A stretch of 64,000 bases of DNA from JALSRK01 sp964461995 (GTDB lineage: Bacteria > Acidobacteriota > Terriglobia > Bryobacterales > Bryobacteraceae), in NCBI GenBank assembly GCA_964461995.1, contig CAYWXL010000006.1:49781-113780 (forward strand). Reading direction: 5' to 3'. The notes beneath the pieces are model-generated. The model saw only the letters and a program-made list of their open reading frames with translations. It made no database searches and was not told the origin of the DNA. The first letter of the stretch is position 1; the number at the start of each line of letters is the position of its first letter. The translations under genes and the position numbers were made by a program. This document shows positions 17,641 through 26,115 of the stretch, in pieces.

Positions 17641-19110
17641 CTAGTTGAAGATCTCGGGAATCGGATCGTTCGGGCCGATCTCGACGCCCTCCCACACGGC
17701 CTTGCCGTCTTCGTAGGTCAGGATACGCGCCCGGCTGCCCGGGGCAGGCTTGCGAGAGACCGGCGGGATCCACTTCTTCAGCCGGCGGATCACACTGCGG
17801 TACTTCGGCTTTCCCGCGAGGTTGATCCACTCGTTCGGATCGATGCGCAGGTTGTAGAGTTCCTCGGAACCGTCGGCGTAGCGGATGTAGCGCCATTGTT
17901 TGGTCCGCACGCTCCAGTTATCGTGATTGTGGATCGTCAGCGCCGGCCAAGGCCGCGGCGTTCGCGGGTCCTTCAATTGGGGAACCAGGCTGTGCCCCTC
18001 CAACCGTTCTTTTTTCGGCAGCCCCGCCAGCTCGACCAGCGTCGGGTAGATGTCGAGCAGCTCGACCGGCTCGTCGCACACCTGCCCCGCCGGGATCCCC
18101 GGCCCCGCGAAAATCAGCGGCACCCGCGTCGAACGCTCCCACAGGGTGTTCTTGCCGGTGATCAGCTTCTCGCCGAGGTGCCAGCCGTGATCGGACCAGA
18201 GAACGACGATCGTGTTCTCCCCGAAGCCGTTGGCCTCCAGAGCGTCGAGCACCCGGCCGACCTGGCTGTCCACGAAGCTCGTGCTCGCCAGGTAGGAGCG
18301 GACGAGGTTCTTCCATTGGTGGGCTTCGATCAGGAACTTGAGCCGGGGCTCGGGCAGCTTCCAGTGCAGATACCAGGAGAAGCGGGGCGTGTCGTCGCGG
18401 TCGTTCATCAATACCGGCGGCAACACGATCGTCTCCTCCGGATAGAGGTCGAACCATTTCTTCGTTGCGTAGCAGGGCACGTGGGGCAGGAAAAAGCCCA
18501 CCGCGAGGAAAAACGGCTCTTTCGGCTTGGCGTTCAGTTGCTCGATGGCCCAACTGGCTACTTTCCAGTCGCCTTTGTCCTCGTCGCGGTGCGGGAACCA
18601 GCCCCAGTCCACCAGGGGGTGGGGCGAGGGCGTGTTGACGAGCTTCTTCGGCGGTTTGGCGCCCACGGTGGCCGGGGGGCCGACGTGGTGGAACTCTCCG
18701 TCAGCGGGTTTGCGGCCATAGCGGCCGTGGTAGATCTTGCCGGTCATGTAAGTCTCGTAGCCGTGCCGCGCCAGGTACCGCGGCAGTGAGACCAGGTCGC
18801 GCAACTCGTCTACGTCGCGGAACCAGGGGGCGAGGCCGTAAATACCGGTCGTGGACGGACGCAGGCTGAGCATCAAACTGGTCCGCGACGGGTTGCACAG
18901 CGGCGCCTGACAGTGGGCGTTGGTGAACAAGACGCCGCGGCGCGCCAAGCGGTCCATGTTGGGCGTCTTCACTTGCGGGTGGCCGGCCAGCGGCGTGACC
19001 CAATCGTTGAGGTCGTCGATGGCGATGAAGAGGATGTTCGGGCGCTCGGCCGCGCGAGACACGGACGCGGTAAAGATGGCGAGCGCCAGCGCGAGCACTG
19101 CTCTCCGCAT
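17641..19110 (-). CDS. Secreted sulfatase (iduronate-2-sulfatase-like)
   Basis: A type I sulfatase of about 489 aa with a signal peptide (MRRAVLALALAIFTASVSRAA). The formylglycine precursor is C72 in CNPSR (CxPxR), which must be matured by an FGE not seen in the window. Metal-binding IAIDDLND and the later WSDHGWHLGEK match the iduronate-2-sulfatase subgroup, so a sulfated polysaccharide is a likely substrate. A GTG at 19131 overlapping the plsC stop is an alternative start. ATG 19110 lies 6 nt after a TACAAT hexamer and has no ribosome binding site, fitting a leaderless transcript. It is convergent with the ribulokinase gene. Confidence 0.9.
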   Translation of the reverse strand: MRRAVLALALAIFTASVSRAAERPNILFIAIDDLNDWVTPLAGHPQVKTPNMDRLARRGVLFTNAHCQAPLCNPSRTSLMLSLRPSTTGIYGLAPWFRDVDELRDLVSLPRYLARHGYETYMTGKIYHGRYGRKPADGEFHHVGPPATVGAKPPKKLVNTPSPHPLVDWGWFPHRDEDKGDWKVASWAIEQLNAKPKEPFFLAVGFFLPHVPCYATKKWFDLYPEETIVLPPVLMNDRDDTPRFSWYLHWKLPEPRLKFLIEAHQWKNLVRSYLASTSFVDSQVGRVLDALEANGFGENTIVVLWSDHGWHLGEKLITGKNTLWERSTRVPLIFAGPGIPAGQVCDEPVELLDIYPTLVELAGLPKKERLEGHSLVPQLKDPRTPRPWPALTIHNHDNWSVRTKQWRYIRYADGSEELYNLRIDPNEWINLAGKPKYRSVIRRLKKWIPPVSRKPAPGSRARILTYEDGKAVWEGVEIGPNDPIPEIFN

Positions 19111-19116
19111 GGCCCG

Positions 19117-19122
19117 ATTGTA
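19117..19122 (-). promoter_or_regulatory. -10-like box 6 nt before the sulfatase start (leaderless candidate)
   Basis: On the minus strand TACAAT is followed by six nucleotides and then ATG 19110. A transcript starting at the usual distance would begin at or next to the start codon. No -35 or Shine-Dalgarno sequence is evident. Confidence 0.4.
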
Positions 19123-19127
19123 CCGGA

Positions 19128-19862
19128 TCACGGGCGGCTGTCCAGCAGCGTGACGAGGGACGCGACCGCGTCGCGAAGCTTGAGGGTCAGCTCATCGCGG
19201 TTCTTCAGCGTGTAGCCTTCGACGGGAATCGGGGGGCCGAAAGCAAGGTCCACCCGGCCGCCCTTGACGTACAGGCTGCCGATCGGGAGCACCTCCCTGG
19301 TTCCCCGGATGGCGAACGGAATCAAGGGAACGCCGGCCTTGATCGCGATATAAACGGCGCCCTCCTTGAATTCTCCGAGGCGGCCGCTGCGCGACCGCGA
19401 CCCTTCGGGGAAGACGAGCACTGACAAACCCCGGCGGTTGACCGTGCGAGCGGCCTTGGTCATGATCTTCAGCGAGCCGCGTACGTCGTCCGGGTTCACG
19501 GCGAAGTGCCCGGTGCGCCGCAAGTGTGTCCCCAGAAACGGCAGCTTTACGTACTTGGCGTTCACGAGGAACAGAAACCGCTTTGGGACCGCGGAGAGCA
19601 CCACCGGAGTGTCGTAAAGGCTGAGATGGTTGCCCGCGAAAACGAAGGGGCCTCCCGAGTCGAGGTGCTCGAGGCCGGAAACATGCAGCCGGACGCCGGC
19701 AAGAAACAATAACAGCCGGGCCCACGCCCGCGCGATCTTATCCGTGACCCGCCCCTCGCGGTCCAGGAAAGACACCGCGACGGATACCGTTCCGAACAGA
19801 ATCGTGGAGAGGATGATCAGGGGATCTTTGACCAGCAGCGCCCACAGGTAGCCGAGACTCAT
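19128..19862 (-). CDS. plsC: 1-acyl-sn-glycerol-3-phosphate acyltransferase
   Basis: Transfers an acyl chain to lysophosphatidic acid to form phosphatidic acid. The acyltransferase motifs are clear: HLSLYD in GNHLSLYDTPVVLSAVP (HX4D), FPEGSRSRSG, and the later VPLIPFAIRGTREVLPIGS. An N-terminal hydrophobic segment (about residues 6-32) anchors it in the membrane. The 244-aa length is normal. A perfect TATAAT lies 14 bp before ATG 19862, suggesting an internal promoter even though rpsA-ihf-HIT lie upstream on the same strand. The product could feed the cdsA/pssA/psd pathway encoded elsewhere in the window. Confidence 0.92.
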   Translation of the reverse strand: MSLGYLWALLVKDPLIILSTILFGTVSVAVSFLDREGRVTDKIARAWARLLLFLAGVRLHVSGLEHLDSGGPFVFAGNHLSLYDTPVVLSAVPKRFLFLVNAKYVKLPFLGTHLRRTGHFAVNPDDVRGSLKIMTKAARTVNRRGLSVLVFPEGSRSRSGRLGEFKEGAVYIAIKAGVPLIPFAIRGTREVLPIGSLYVKGGRVDLAFGPPIPVEGYTLKNRDELTLKLRDAVASLVTLLDSRP

Positions 19863-19876
19863 CGCGGAAGCTCACG

Positions 19877-19882
19877 ATTATA
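19877..19882 (-). promoter_or_regulatory. -10 box upstream of plsC
   Basis: A perfect TATAAT read on the minus strand, 14 bp before the plsC ATG, in the 62-bp gap after the HIT gene. No good -35 hexamer lies 16-18 bp upstream. Confidence 0.45.
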
Positions 19883-19924
19883 CGCCAAGGCCGGCTGAGC
19901 GCCGGTACGCAAGGCAGCCGGGGC

Positions 19925-20416
19925 TCACAGCCCCAGCCCGGCGAACGCCTCGGAGAGTTTCTTGTAAGTGGTGGCGAGATCCTCTGGGATGACGCGCGTC
20001 TCGCCCACGGTCGTCATGAAGCTGACGTCTCCGGGCCACCGGGGCAGCATGTGCATGTGGATGTGCCCGGCCACGCCGGCGCCCGCGCAGGCCCCGATGT
20101 TCATTCCCAGGTTGATGCCTTTCGGGCGGTAGACCCGCCGGAGAACGCCTTCGGCCGCCCGGACCAGGCGCATCATCTCCAGCGCGGTTTCTTCATGAGC
20201 CTCTTCCAGGGTGGCGACGTGTTCGAACGGCGCAATCATGATGTGGCCGTTGTTGTACGGGTAGAGGTTCAGGAGGATGAAGTTACGTTCCGCCCGGTAG
20301 ACTACGAGATTCTCCTCGTCATCGCCGGATCGGCCTTTCTCACAGAAGATGCAAGCGCCTCGCGGCGCCGTCTTACTGACGTAAGCGTACCGCCACGGTG
20401 TCCACAGCCGGTCCAT
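19925..20416 (-). CDS. HIT-family nucleotide hydrolase/transferase
   Basis: A 163-aa HIT protein. The catalytic histidine triad is HIHMHML (HxHxH), preceded by NLGMNIGACAGAGVAGH and the family NGHIMIAPFEHVATLEE. CIFCEK near residue 22 is typical of the Ap4A phosphorylase-like HIT branch. It probably hydrolyses or phosphorolyses dinucleoside polyphosphates or nucleoside phosphoramidates; the exact substrate is unknown. The gene starts 18 bp after the ihf stop and belongs to the rpsA-ihf-HIT unit. Confidence 0.9.
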   Translation of the reverse strand: MDRLWTPWRYAYVSKTAPRGACIFCEKGRSGDDEENLVVYRAERNFILLNLYPYNNGHIMIAPFEHVATLEEAHEETALEMMRLVRAAEGVLRRVYRPKGINLGMNIGACAGAGVAGHIHMHMLPRWPGDVSFMTTVGETRVIPEDLATTYKKLSEAFAGLGL

Positions 20417-20434
20417 GAATGCAAACCGGGATCT

Positions 20435-20764
20435 TCAGGCGGACGGAGACGACCCCTCGGAAGCGCTCGCGGCCTCCGGCTCGTCGCGCTTGGCGTTGAC
20501 GAGATCCTTGACCTCTTTGCTCGGCTTAAAGAAGGGGATGCGTTTGGCCGGCACTTCCACCCGTTCGCCGGTTTTGGGGTTGCGTCCGATCCTCGCCTGG
20601 CGCTCGCGGGTCCGGAAGCTACCGAAACCGCGGATCTCCACCTTGTCCCCGCTGCGCAGTGCCCGCACGATGCTGTCGAAGATCGCCTCCACGATCACTT
20701 CTGAGTCTTTCCGGGTCATTTCCACGACCCGGGATACTTCTTCAATCAGGTCCGCTTTCGTCAT
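20435..20764 (-). CDS. HU/IHF-family DNA-bending protein (IHF-beta-like)
   Basis: A 109-aa DNA-binding architectural protein. MTKADLIEEVSRVV, the beta-arm segment RGFGSFRTRERQARIGRNPKTGE, and PFFKPSKEVKDLVN are characteristic; the sequence is closest in style to IHF beta, and rpsA-ihfB adjacency supports that. The start is set by the Shine-Dalgarno sequence: GGAG lies six nucleotides before ATG 20764, whereas ATG 20776 has no equally good site. The C-terminal ~15 residues (Glu/Ala/Ser-rich) extend past the usual IHF end. Confidence 0.92.
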   Translation of the reverse strand: MTKADLIEEVSRVVEMTRKDSEVIVEAIFDSIVRALRSGDKVEIRGFGSFRTRERQARIGRNPKTGERVEVPAKRIPFFKPSKEVKDLVNAKRDEPEAASASEGSSPSA

Positions 20765-20838
20765 TTTTTTCTCCATTCTCTTCGTTTCGGCCGGTCACTG
20801 CCATCGCCCCGCCATGAGCCGGGCAGGGCGTTTCTCGA

Positions 20839-22560
20839 TCAGCGGCTCTCGCTTTGACCTTTCAGGTTGATGACTTCCTCGATCGTCAATGTCGCTGCTG
20901 CCGCTTCGCGTTGATACTCCTCCAGACGGCTGCGCTCCTCGTCATCGGCGATCGCCCGTACGCTTAAACCGATGCGGCGTTCGACCTCATTCATCTTGAT
21001 GATCTTGAATTCCGCCTCTTCGCCCACCGGCAGCGGCAGCTCGCCCGCCGCCCGGTCCGCCGGGGGAAGTTCGGAATTGTGGCAGAGCCCTTCGACTCCG
21101 GGGGCCAACTCCACAAAGGCTCCGAAGGAGGCGTAGCGAGTCACCTTGCCGCGGACGATGTCGCCGACCTGGTGCTCTTGGAAGAAGGTCTCCCAAGCAT
21201 CGGGTTGCAACTGTTTGATGCCCAGCGAAAGACGCCGGTTCTCGGCGTCGATATTGAGAATGACGGCCTGGGCCATCTGTCCCTTTTTCAGCACCTCAGA
21301 CGGGTGCTTCACCCGCTTCGTCCATGAGAGATCGGAGATGTGAACGAGCCCGTCGATGCCTTCCTCGATCTCGATGAAAGCCCCGAAATCGGTCAGTTTC
21401 CGTACGCGGCCTTCCACCACGGAGCCCACCGCGTAGCGGTCCGCCACAGTCGTCCACGGGTCGGGCTCGAGCTGCTTCAGCCCGAGGGAAATTCGGCGTT
21501 CCTTCGGTTTGACGTCGAGCACGACGCTCTGGACCTGGTCGTTGACCTTCACCACTTTCGACGGATGCTTCATGCGGCGTGACCAGGTCATCTCGGAGAC
21601 GTGGATCAAGCCCTCGACGCCAGGCTCCAACTCGACGAAGGCTCCGTAGTCGGTGATGCTGACCACGCGGCCGAAGACCCGGGAACCCACCGGATAGCGC
21701 TCTTCCACCGTCTCCCAGGGATCCGGAACGAGCTGTTTCAGCCCCAGCGAAATCCGCTCCTTCTCACGGTCGAGCTTCAGTACCTTGACGGTGATCTCCT
21801 GGCCCTCCTGCAGCAACTCGGACGGGTGATTCACGCGGCCATAACTCATGTCGCCGACGTGGAGCAGCCCGTCGATGCCCCCCAGGTCCACGAAGGCGCC
21901 GTAATCGGTGATGTTCTTCACCACGCCGGTGACCACCGAGCCGACTTCGAGCGCTTCGAGCGTCGCTTTTCGCCGCGCGGCGATTTCTTCCTCGATCGCC
22001 AGCTTGCGCGAGACGACCACATTGCCCCGCCGGCGGTTCAGCTTCACGATCTTGACGGGGATATCCTGTCCGACCAGAGCTTCCAGGTCTCGCACGGGCC
22101 GGACGTCGGCATGCGACGCCGGCAGGAACGCCTCCACGCCCACATCGACCGACAAACCGCCTTTGATCCGTCCGAGCACCCGCCCGGACACGGCGAGGTT
22201 TTCCCGGTACGCTTTATCGAGGTTCCGCCAGGCGCGGAGCCGGCGCGCCCGCCGGTGGGAGAGACGAATGTAAGTGTCCAGCGCGGGGGCCCTCCGGTCC
22301 ACCATGACGTCGATCTCGTCGCCCTGCTGGACCAGGATCGTGCCGTCGGGCTGACGGAACTCTTCGATGGAGACGATGCCCTCGGACTTGTATCCGATAT
22401 CGACGATGACTTCCGTGTCGGTGACCTTCAAGACTTGGCCGCGGAGGATTTCGCCTTCGGCCGGTGGCGCAAGATGACTGTAGTCGTCGATGAGCTGCTC
22501 CAGGTCTTCATGCTCGGAGCCCTCGACTGCCTCGTTGTGCAGTTCATCGTTGTTTGCCAT
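20839..22560 (-). CDS. rpsA: 30S ribosomal protein S1
   Basis: S1 recruits mRNA to the 30S subunit. Six S1/OB domains can be followed: the first from GEILRGQVLKV, the second NLAVSGRVLGR, the third GSVVTGVVKNITDYGAF, the fourth GSRVFGRVVSITDYGAF, the fifth GSVVEGRVRKLTDFGAF, the sixth GDIVRGKVTRYASFGAF. At 573 aa this is a full-length S1. ATG 22560 is preferred over the in-frame TTG at 22566 because GGAG sits 8 nt upstream. A strong promoter and a long leader precede it, and ihf-HIT-plsC follow on the same strand. Confidence 0.96.
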   Translation of the reverse strand: MANNDELHNEAVEGSEHEDLEQLIDDYSHLAPPAEGEILRGQVLKVTDTEVIVDIGYKSEGIVSIEEFRQPDGTILVQQGDEIDVMVDRRAPALDTYIRLSHRRARRLRAWRNLDKAYRENLAVSGRVLGRIKGGLSVDVGVEAFLPASHADVRPVRDLEALVGQDIPVKIVKLNRRRGNVVVSRKLAIEEEIAARRKATLEALEVGSVVTGVVKNITDYGAFVDLGGIDGLLHVGDMSYGRVNHPSELLQEGQEITVKVLKLDREKERISLGLKQLVPDPWETVEERYPVGSRVFGRVVSITDYGAFVELEPGVEGLIHVSEMTWSRRMKHPSKVVKVNDQVQSVVLDVKPKERRISLGLKQLEPDPWTTVADRYAVGSVVEGRVRKLTDFGAFIEIEEGIDGLVHISDLSWTKRVKHPSEVLKKGQMAQAVILNIDAENRRLSLGIKQLQPDAWETFFQEHQVGDIVRGKVTRYASFGAFVELAPGVEGLCHNSELPPADRAAGELPLPVGEEAEFKIIKMNEVERRIGLSVRAIADDEERSRLEEYQREAAAATLTIEEVINLKGQSESR

Positions 22561-22852
22561 GGCCAAGTCTCCGCGTCAGCCGATCCTTCAACAGGCAAAT
22601 CAGACCCCGGTCCGCCTCATCGGCGGAGATCTTTTCTGCGCGAGACAAACGGCGACAAGCTCGGAGCACTCGACTCTCGCTCCCATTGCCAAGGGGCAGC
22701 CGTGCGGTGGCGCACCCAATCGGCGGGAACGACGATACCACCATGCTGGCCGAACCCCTGACGCTGGGAATGGTCACCCTCCACGCTCGTGTCCGGCAAC
22801 CCACGTCGCTCTCAGGCTTAAACACGGACAACCCGTTGAAAGATCAGTACTT
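22561..22852 (-). promoter_or_regulatory. Long 5' leader of rpsA
   Basis: The region between the rpsA promoter and its ATG would form an untranslated leader of about 290 nt. This is most of the 370-bp gap between larA and rpsA. No conserved ORF is apparent. In E. coli, S1 represses its own translation through structure around its start site; a similar role here is inference only. Confidence 0.45.
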
Positions 22853-22858
22853 TAATGC

Positions 22859-22887
22859 ACTATAGCGGACCCCGGTCCCCTTGTCAA
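22859..22887 (-). promoter_or_regulatory. Sigma-70 type promoter of rpsA
   Basis: On the minus strand: TTGACA (22882-22887), exactly 17 bp, TATAGT (22859-22864). This is a perfect -35 and a five-of-six -10 with ideal spacing, the strongest promoter visible in the window, as expected for a ribosomal protein operon. Confidence 0.8.
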
Positions 22888-22933
22888 CCGCACCAACCGG
22901 CCCCAGCGGAGACCTCGAATCCCCTCGTCGGCT

Positions 22934-24220
22934 TCAATGCCGGGCCGGTTCGCCGGCACACTTCGCCAACACGTAAGGGCCTTCCGGTATGACTGCGATC
23001 ACGGCCCCTTTAGGCAGCCCATCCGCCAGAGCTCGGAGCGCTTCTTCGGCCGACGAGCAGGCCTTGCCCCACAGGTTCGGGTAATACTCCTCAGGCAAGC
23101 CCGGAACGTAATAATAAAGGTTCGCCCGCCGCGCCGCCAACGCCAACTTCTCGAGCTGCCACTGATCGACGACCACCGGCCTGTCGGCGATCTGTTCCAG
23201 GAACTCTTCGGGATCAGTGAACTCTTTGAGCATCGTCCGGAACTCCGGAGCGCCTGCCCCTTCCTCGCAGGCCGCCAGAAGCAAGATGCGCCCGCCCGGC
23301 TTGACAATGTGCTGAGCCGCGGTGATGCCCTTGATCGACTGGTAATAAGTGAGGTCGAGCGGGTAGCCGGCTCCGGTCGTAATGACGGCGTCCACCGGCT
23401 CGGCGAGTTCTTCCAGCATCACTCGCGAGACGAACCGGACGCCCTCGCGATGGGCCTCGACCGGATCTCCGGCGAAGACCGCAGCGATCTGGCGGTTCCG
23501 CGTCAGCGAGACGTCCACGATGAAGTCATGACTGGCCATGGAGGCGATTTCGAGCAGTTCTTCGTGAAGCGGATTGCCCTCGATGGAGCCTTCGTGCGTG
23601 CGCGGGTCGCGCATGAAGCGGGGGCTGTGGAGGGCCTTTATGGTCTCCTCGCCGGCCAGACCCGGAGCCACGAGTTTGCGGCCCCCTGAGTAGCCGAGCA
23701 TCAAGTGCGGCTCGATGAATCCCAAGCTGATGCGAAGCTCGGCGGCGGCGAAGCGCTCATCGATGTAGACGGGGGTCCCCGAACGAGTCCGTCCCAAATA
23801 GCGGTGGGCTTCCTTCTTCCGGGCCTCGTGGTTCACTACCCGGTAGCTGCCGGCGATCTCCGGCCCGACGATCTCGCGAATCTCGTCTTCGGTATCAGGT
23901 CGGTGCAGGCCGGTGGCGATGAGAATAGTGATGCCGTCTCGTGGCACACCCGCCCGCTCCAGCCGTTCCAGCACGCGCGGCAGGACGAATGCGTTCGGCG
24001 CCGGACGGGTGATGTCGCACACGGAGATCGCAGCGCTGCGCCGGCCTCGGGCCAGCTCGAGCAACGGGGGCGAGCCGATGGGAGAGTCCAGGGCCGCTTC
24101 GAGGGCCTGGCCCGGAGCGGGGAGCGGTTTGGCGGACCGGGCTTCGAGGACCCGGTACTCGAACCCTTTGGGAAGCTCCAGCGTCAGGCCGGAGCGCCCG
24201 AATGCTACCTCGACGTTCAT
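22934..24220 (-). CDS. LarA-family (nickel-pincer lactate racemase-like) protein
   Basis: The 428-aa protein matches LarA: DITRPAPN, the catalytic region TGLHRP, EPHLMLGYSGGRKLVAPGLAG containing the Lys that carries the nickel-pincer cofactor in LarA, and SHDFIVDVSL. LarA homologues racemise or epimerise various 2-hydroxyacids, so D/L-lactate is only one option. No larB, larC or larE is seen here, so cofactor synthesis must be encoded elsewhere if the enzyme uses it. GAGG lies 4 nt before ATG 24220. Confidence 0.85.
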   Translation of the reverse strand: MNVEVAFGRSGLTLELPKGFEYRVLEARSAKPLPAPGQALEAALDSPIGSPPLLELARGRRSAAISVCDITRPAPNAFVLPRVLERLERAGVPRDGITILIATGLHRPDTEDEIREIVGPEIAGSYRVVNHEARKKEAHRYLGRTRSGTPVYIDERFAAAELRISLGFIEPHLMLGYSGGRKLVAPGLAGEETIKALHSPRFMRDPRTHEGSIEGNPLHEELLEIASMASHDFIVDVSLTRNRQIAAVFAGDPVEAHREGVRFVSRVMLEELAEPVDAVITTGAGYPLDLTYYQSIKGITAAQHIVKPGGRILLLAACEEGAGAPEFRTMLKEFTDPEEFLEQIADRPVVVDQWQLEKLALAARRANLYYYVPGLPEEYYPNLWGKACSSAEEALRALADGLPKGAVIAVIPEGPYVLAKCAGEPARH

Positions 24221-24352
24221 ACGGCCTCAACGTAACACACGTGTTTACGCGGCGCGAGCGCTGACGCATCACGGCACTGTTTTACGCAGTACAGACAGGA
24301 ACCATTGGAACGTGAATTGCATCCAAGATAGCGGGAGCAGGGAGTCTGAACA

Positions 24353-24442
24353 ATGTTGATTTCGGGCCTGGTTGCTGGATTGTTTATTGTCGGCCTCTTC
24401 TTGTCGATGATTTCGTCATCGCCGAAGCCTGACCGGAAGTGA
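24353..24442 (+). CDS. Small hydrophobic membrane peptide (29 aa)
   Basis: A short frame encodes MLISGLVAGLFIVGLFLSMI followed by a polar, basic tail (SSSPKPDRK): one membrane helix of about 20 residues and a charged C-terminus. AGGGAG lies 8 nt before the ATG, a proper ribosome binding site. It sits alone between larA (divergent) and the D-aminoacylase gene. Function is unknown; small single-helix proteins often stabilise membrane complexes, but no partner is evident. Coding status rests on the site and composition only. Confidence 0.45.
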   Translation: MLISGLVAGLFIVGLFLSMISSSPKPDRK

Positions 24443-24487
24443 CGGAACGACACGGCGCCGGGGAAAACCGCCACACCTCAGCGCAGG

Positions 24488-24493
24488 TAGAAT
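24488..24493 (+). promoter_or_regulatory. -10-like box 7 nt before the D-aminoacylase start (leaderless candidate)
   Basis: TAGAAT is followed by seven nucleotides and then GTG 24501; no Shine-Dalgarno sequence is present. Confidence 0.4.
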
Positions 24494-24500
24494 AGCCTGC

Positions 24501-26093
24501 GTGCCACAAAGTTTACGCTTTTGCCTCGCCTTCCTCGCACTGCTTCGGTGCCTTGCGGCGCAGCCTTCGTATGACGTCGTCATCCGGAGTACCCTCCTCG
24601 TTGACGGCTCCGGCGCTGCGCCGAAAACAGCGGACATCGCCGTCTCCGGAGATACGATCGTCCTTGTCGGGAAGCTCCCGCGGCAATTCACCGCCCGCCT
24701 CGTGATCGACGCTGCCGGGCTGGCTGCGGCGCCCGGATTCATCGACATCCACACACATGCGACGCGAGGCATCTTCGAACACCCCGAGGCCGAGAACTAC
24801 GTTCGGCAGGGCGTGACGACGCTTATAGCAGGCCAGGACGGAGGGTCTCCTTTGCCGGTCGGCCCCTTCCTGAAGAAACTTTCCGCCGTGCCGATCGCCG
24901 TCAACTTCGGCATGCTCGTCGGCCAGGGGTCTGTTAGGCGGGCCGTAATCGGTCTCGTAAACCGTAGGGCAACGCCATCGGAAATCCAAAAAATGAAAGC
25001 GCTCGTGCGGCAGGCTATGCGGGAAGGGGCCTTTGGCATTTCGACAGGCCTTTTTTACATACCCGGCGCGTATACACACACTGACGAGATCATCGAGCTG
25101 GCCAAAGTCGTGGCCGAGTACGGCGGGTTCCACTGCTCGCACATGCGTGACGAAGCAGCCGGAATCCTCGAAAGCGTACGCGAATGCATTCGAATCGGTG
25201 AGGAGGGAGGTCTCCCCACCCAGTTGACGCATCACAAAATCATCGGACCTAAGAACTGGGGACTCAGCGCGAAGACTCTGGAGCTGGTCGCGGCCGCCCG
25301 CCGGCGAGGCGTAGATGTAACGATCGACCAGTACCCTTACACCGCTTCCAGCACCAGTACGCGGGCGCTTTTTCCCCAGTGGGCCCAGGAAGGGGGCCGG
25401 CGAGGGCTGTTGAAGCGCCTGGCGAATCCGGACGTGCGGGCCCGGATCAAGGCAGAGATCATCGAACGCCTGAAATACGACCGCGGCGGCGGTAATCCGA
25501 AGAACGTGGTCCTGGTGACGTGCGCCTTCGACGAGTCGCTTGCCGGAAAGAACCTCGCCGAAGTGACGCGCGACCGCGGCCGGACGGTTACGTTCGAGCA
25601 CGCCGCCGAGACGGTAATCGAGATCGAGCAGGCGGGCGGCTGCGATGCGGTCTATCATGCCATCTCAGAGGAAGACCTGAGACGCATCATGCGTTTCCCC
25701 TACACGATGATCGCTTCCGACGGCGCGATTCAGGAGCCTGGCAAGGGTGTTCCTCATCCGCGCAGTTACGGAACCTTCCCCCGGGTGCTCGGGCGGTACG
25801 TCCGCGAGTGGAAGGTGCTGAGCTTGGAAGAGGCGGTGCGGAAGATGACCGGGCTGCCGGCCTCGCGGCTCGGGTTGAAGGACCGTGGCCTGATCCGCGA
25901 GGGGATGAAGGCCGACGTCGTCGTCTTCTCCCCGGAGCGGGTGCGTGACACAGCTACCTGGCTCGAGCCGCATCAGTATCCCGTGGGCGTGGAGCACGTC
26001 TTGGTGAACGGACAGCTCGTGCTCCACCGGGGCCGCATGACTGGCGCCCGTCCGGGCCGCGTGCTCTACGGTCCCGGCAGGCCGTCACCCTGA
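24501..26093 (+). CDS. N-acyl-D-amino-acid deacylase (D-aminoacylase), exported
   Basis: An amidohydrolase of 530 aa. A hydrophobic N-terminus (LRFCLAFLALLRCLAAQ) looks like a signal peptide, so it may act in the periplasm. Metal-binding GFIDIHTHA, TGLFYIPGAYTHTDEI, FHCSHMRDE, LTHHKIIG and IASDGAI match D-aminoacylases, and the C-terminal RGLIREGMKADVVVF is the usual amidohydrolase beta-sandwich return. It would release D-amino acids from N-acylated forms, perhaps from cell-wall debris. GTG 24501 has no ribosome binding site and lies 7 nt after a TAGAAT hexamer. A sulfatase gene follows 22 bp downstream. Confidence 0.9.
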   Translation: MPQSLRFCLAFLALLRCLAAQPSYDVVIRSTLLVDGSGAAPKTADIAVSGDTIVLVGKLPRQFTARLVIDAAGLAAAPGFIDIHTHATRGIFEHPEAENYVRQGVTTLIAGQDGGSPLPVGPFLKKLSAVPIAVNFGMLVGQGSVRRAVIGLVNRRATPSEIQKMKALVRQAMREGAFGISTGLFYIPGAYTHTDEIIELAKVVAEYGGFHCSHMRDEAAGILESVRECIRIGEEGGLPTQLTHHKIIGPKNWGLSAKTLELVAAARRRGVDVTIDQYPYTASSTSTRALFPQWAQEGGRRGLLKRLANPDVRARIKAEIIERLKYDRGGGNPKNVVLVTCAFDESLAGKNLAEVTRDRGRTVTFEHAAETVIEIEQAGGCDAVYHAISEEDLRRIMRFPYTMIASDGAIQEPGKGVPHPRSYGTFPRVLGRYVREWKVLSLEEAVRKMTGLPASRLGLKDRGLIREGMKADVVVFSPERVRDTATWLEPHQYPVGVEHVLVNGQLVLHRGRMTGARPGRVLYGPGRPSP

Positions 26094-26115
26094 CACGCCG
26101 TGTTAAAACATCCAC

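Noticed and set aside
24237..24244. Palindrome ACACGTGT upstream of larA as an operator
   Set aside because: Eight bases only, with no recognisable promoter around it; too short to support as a binding site.
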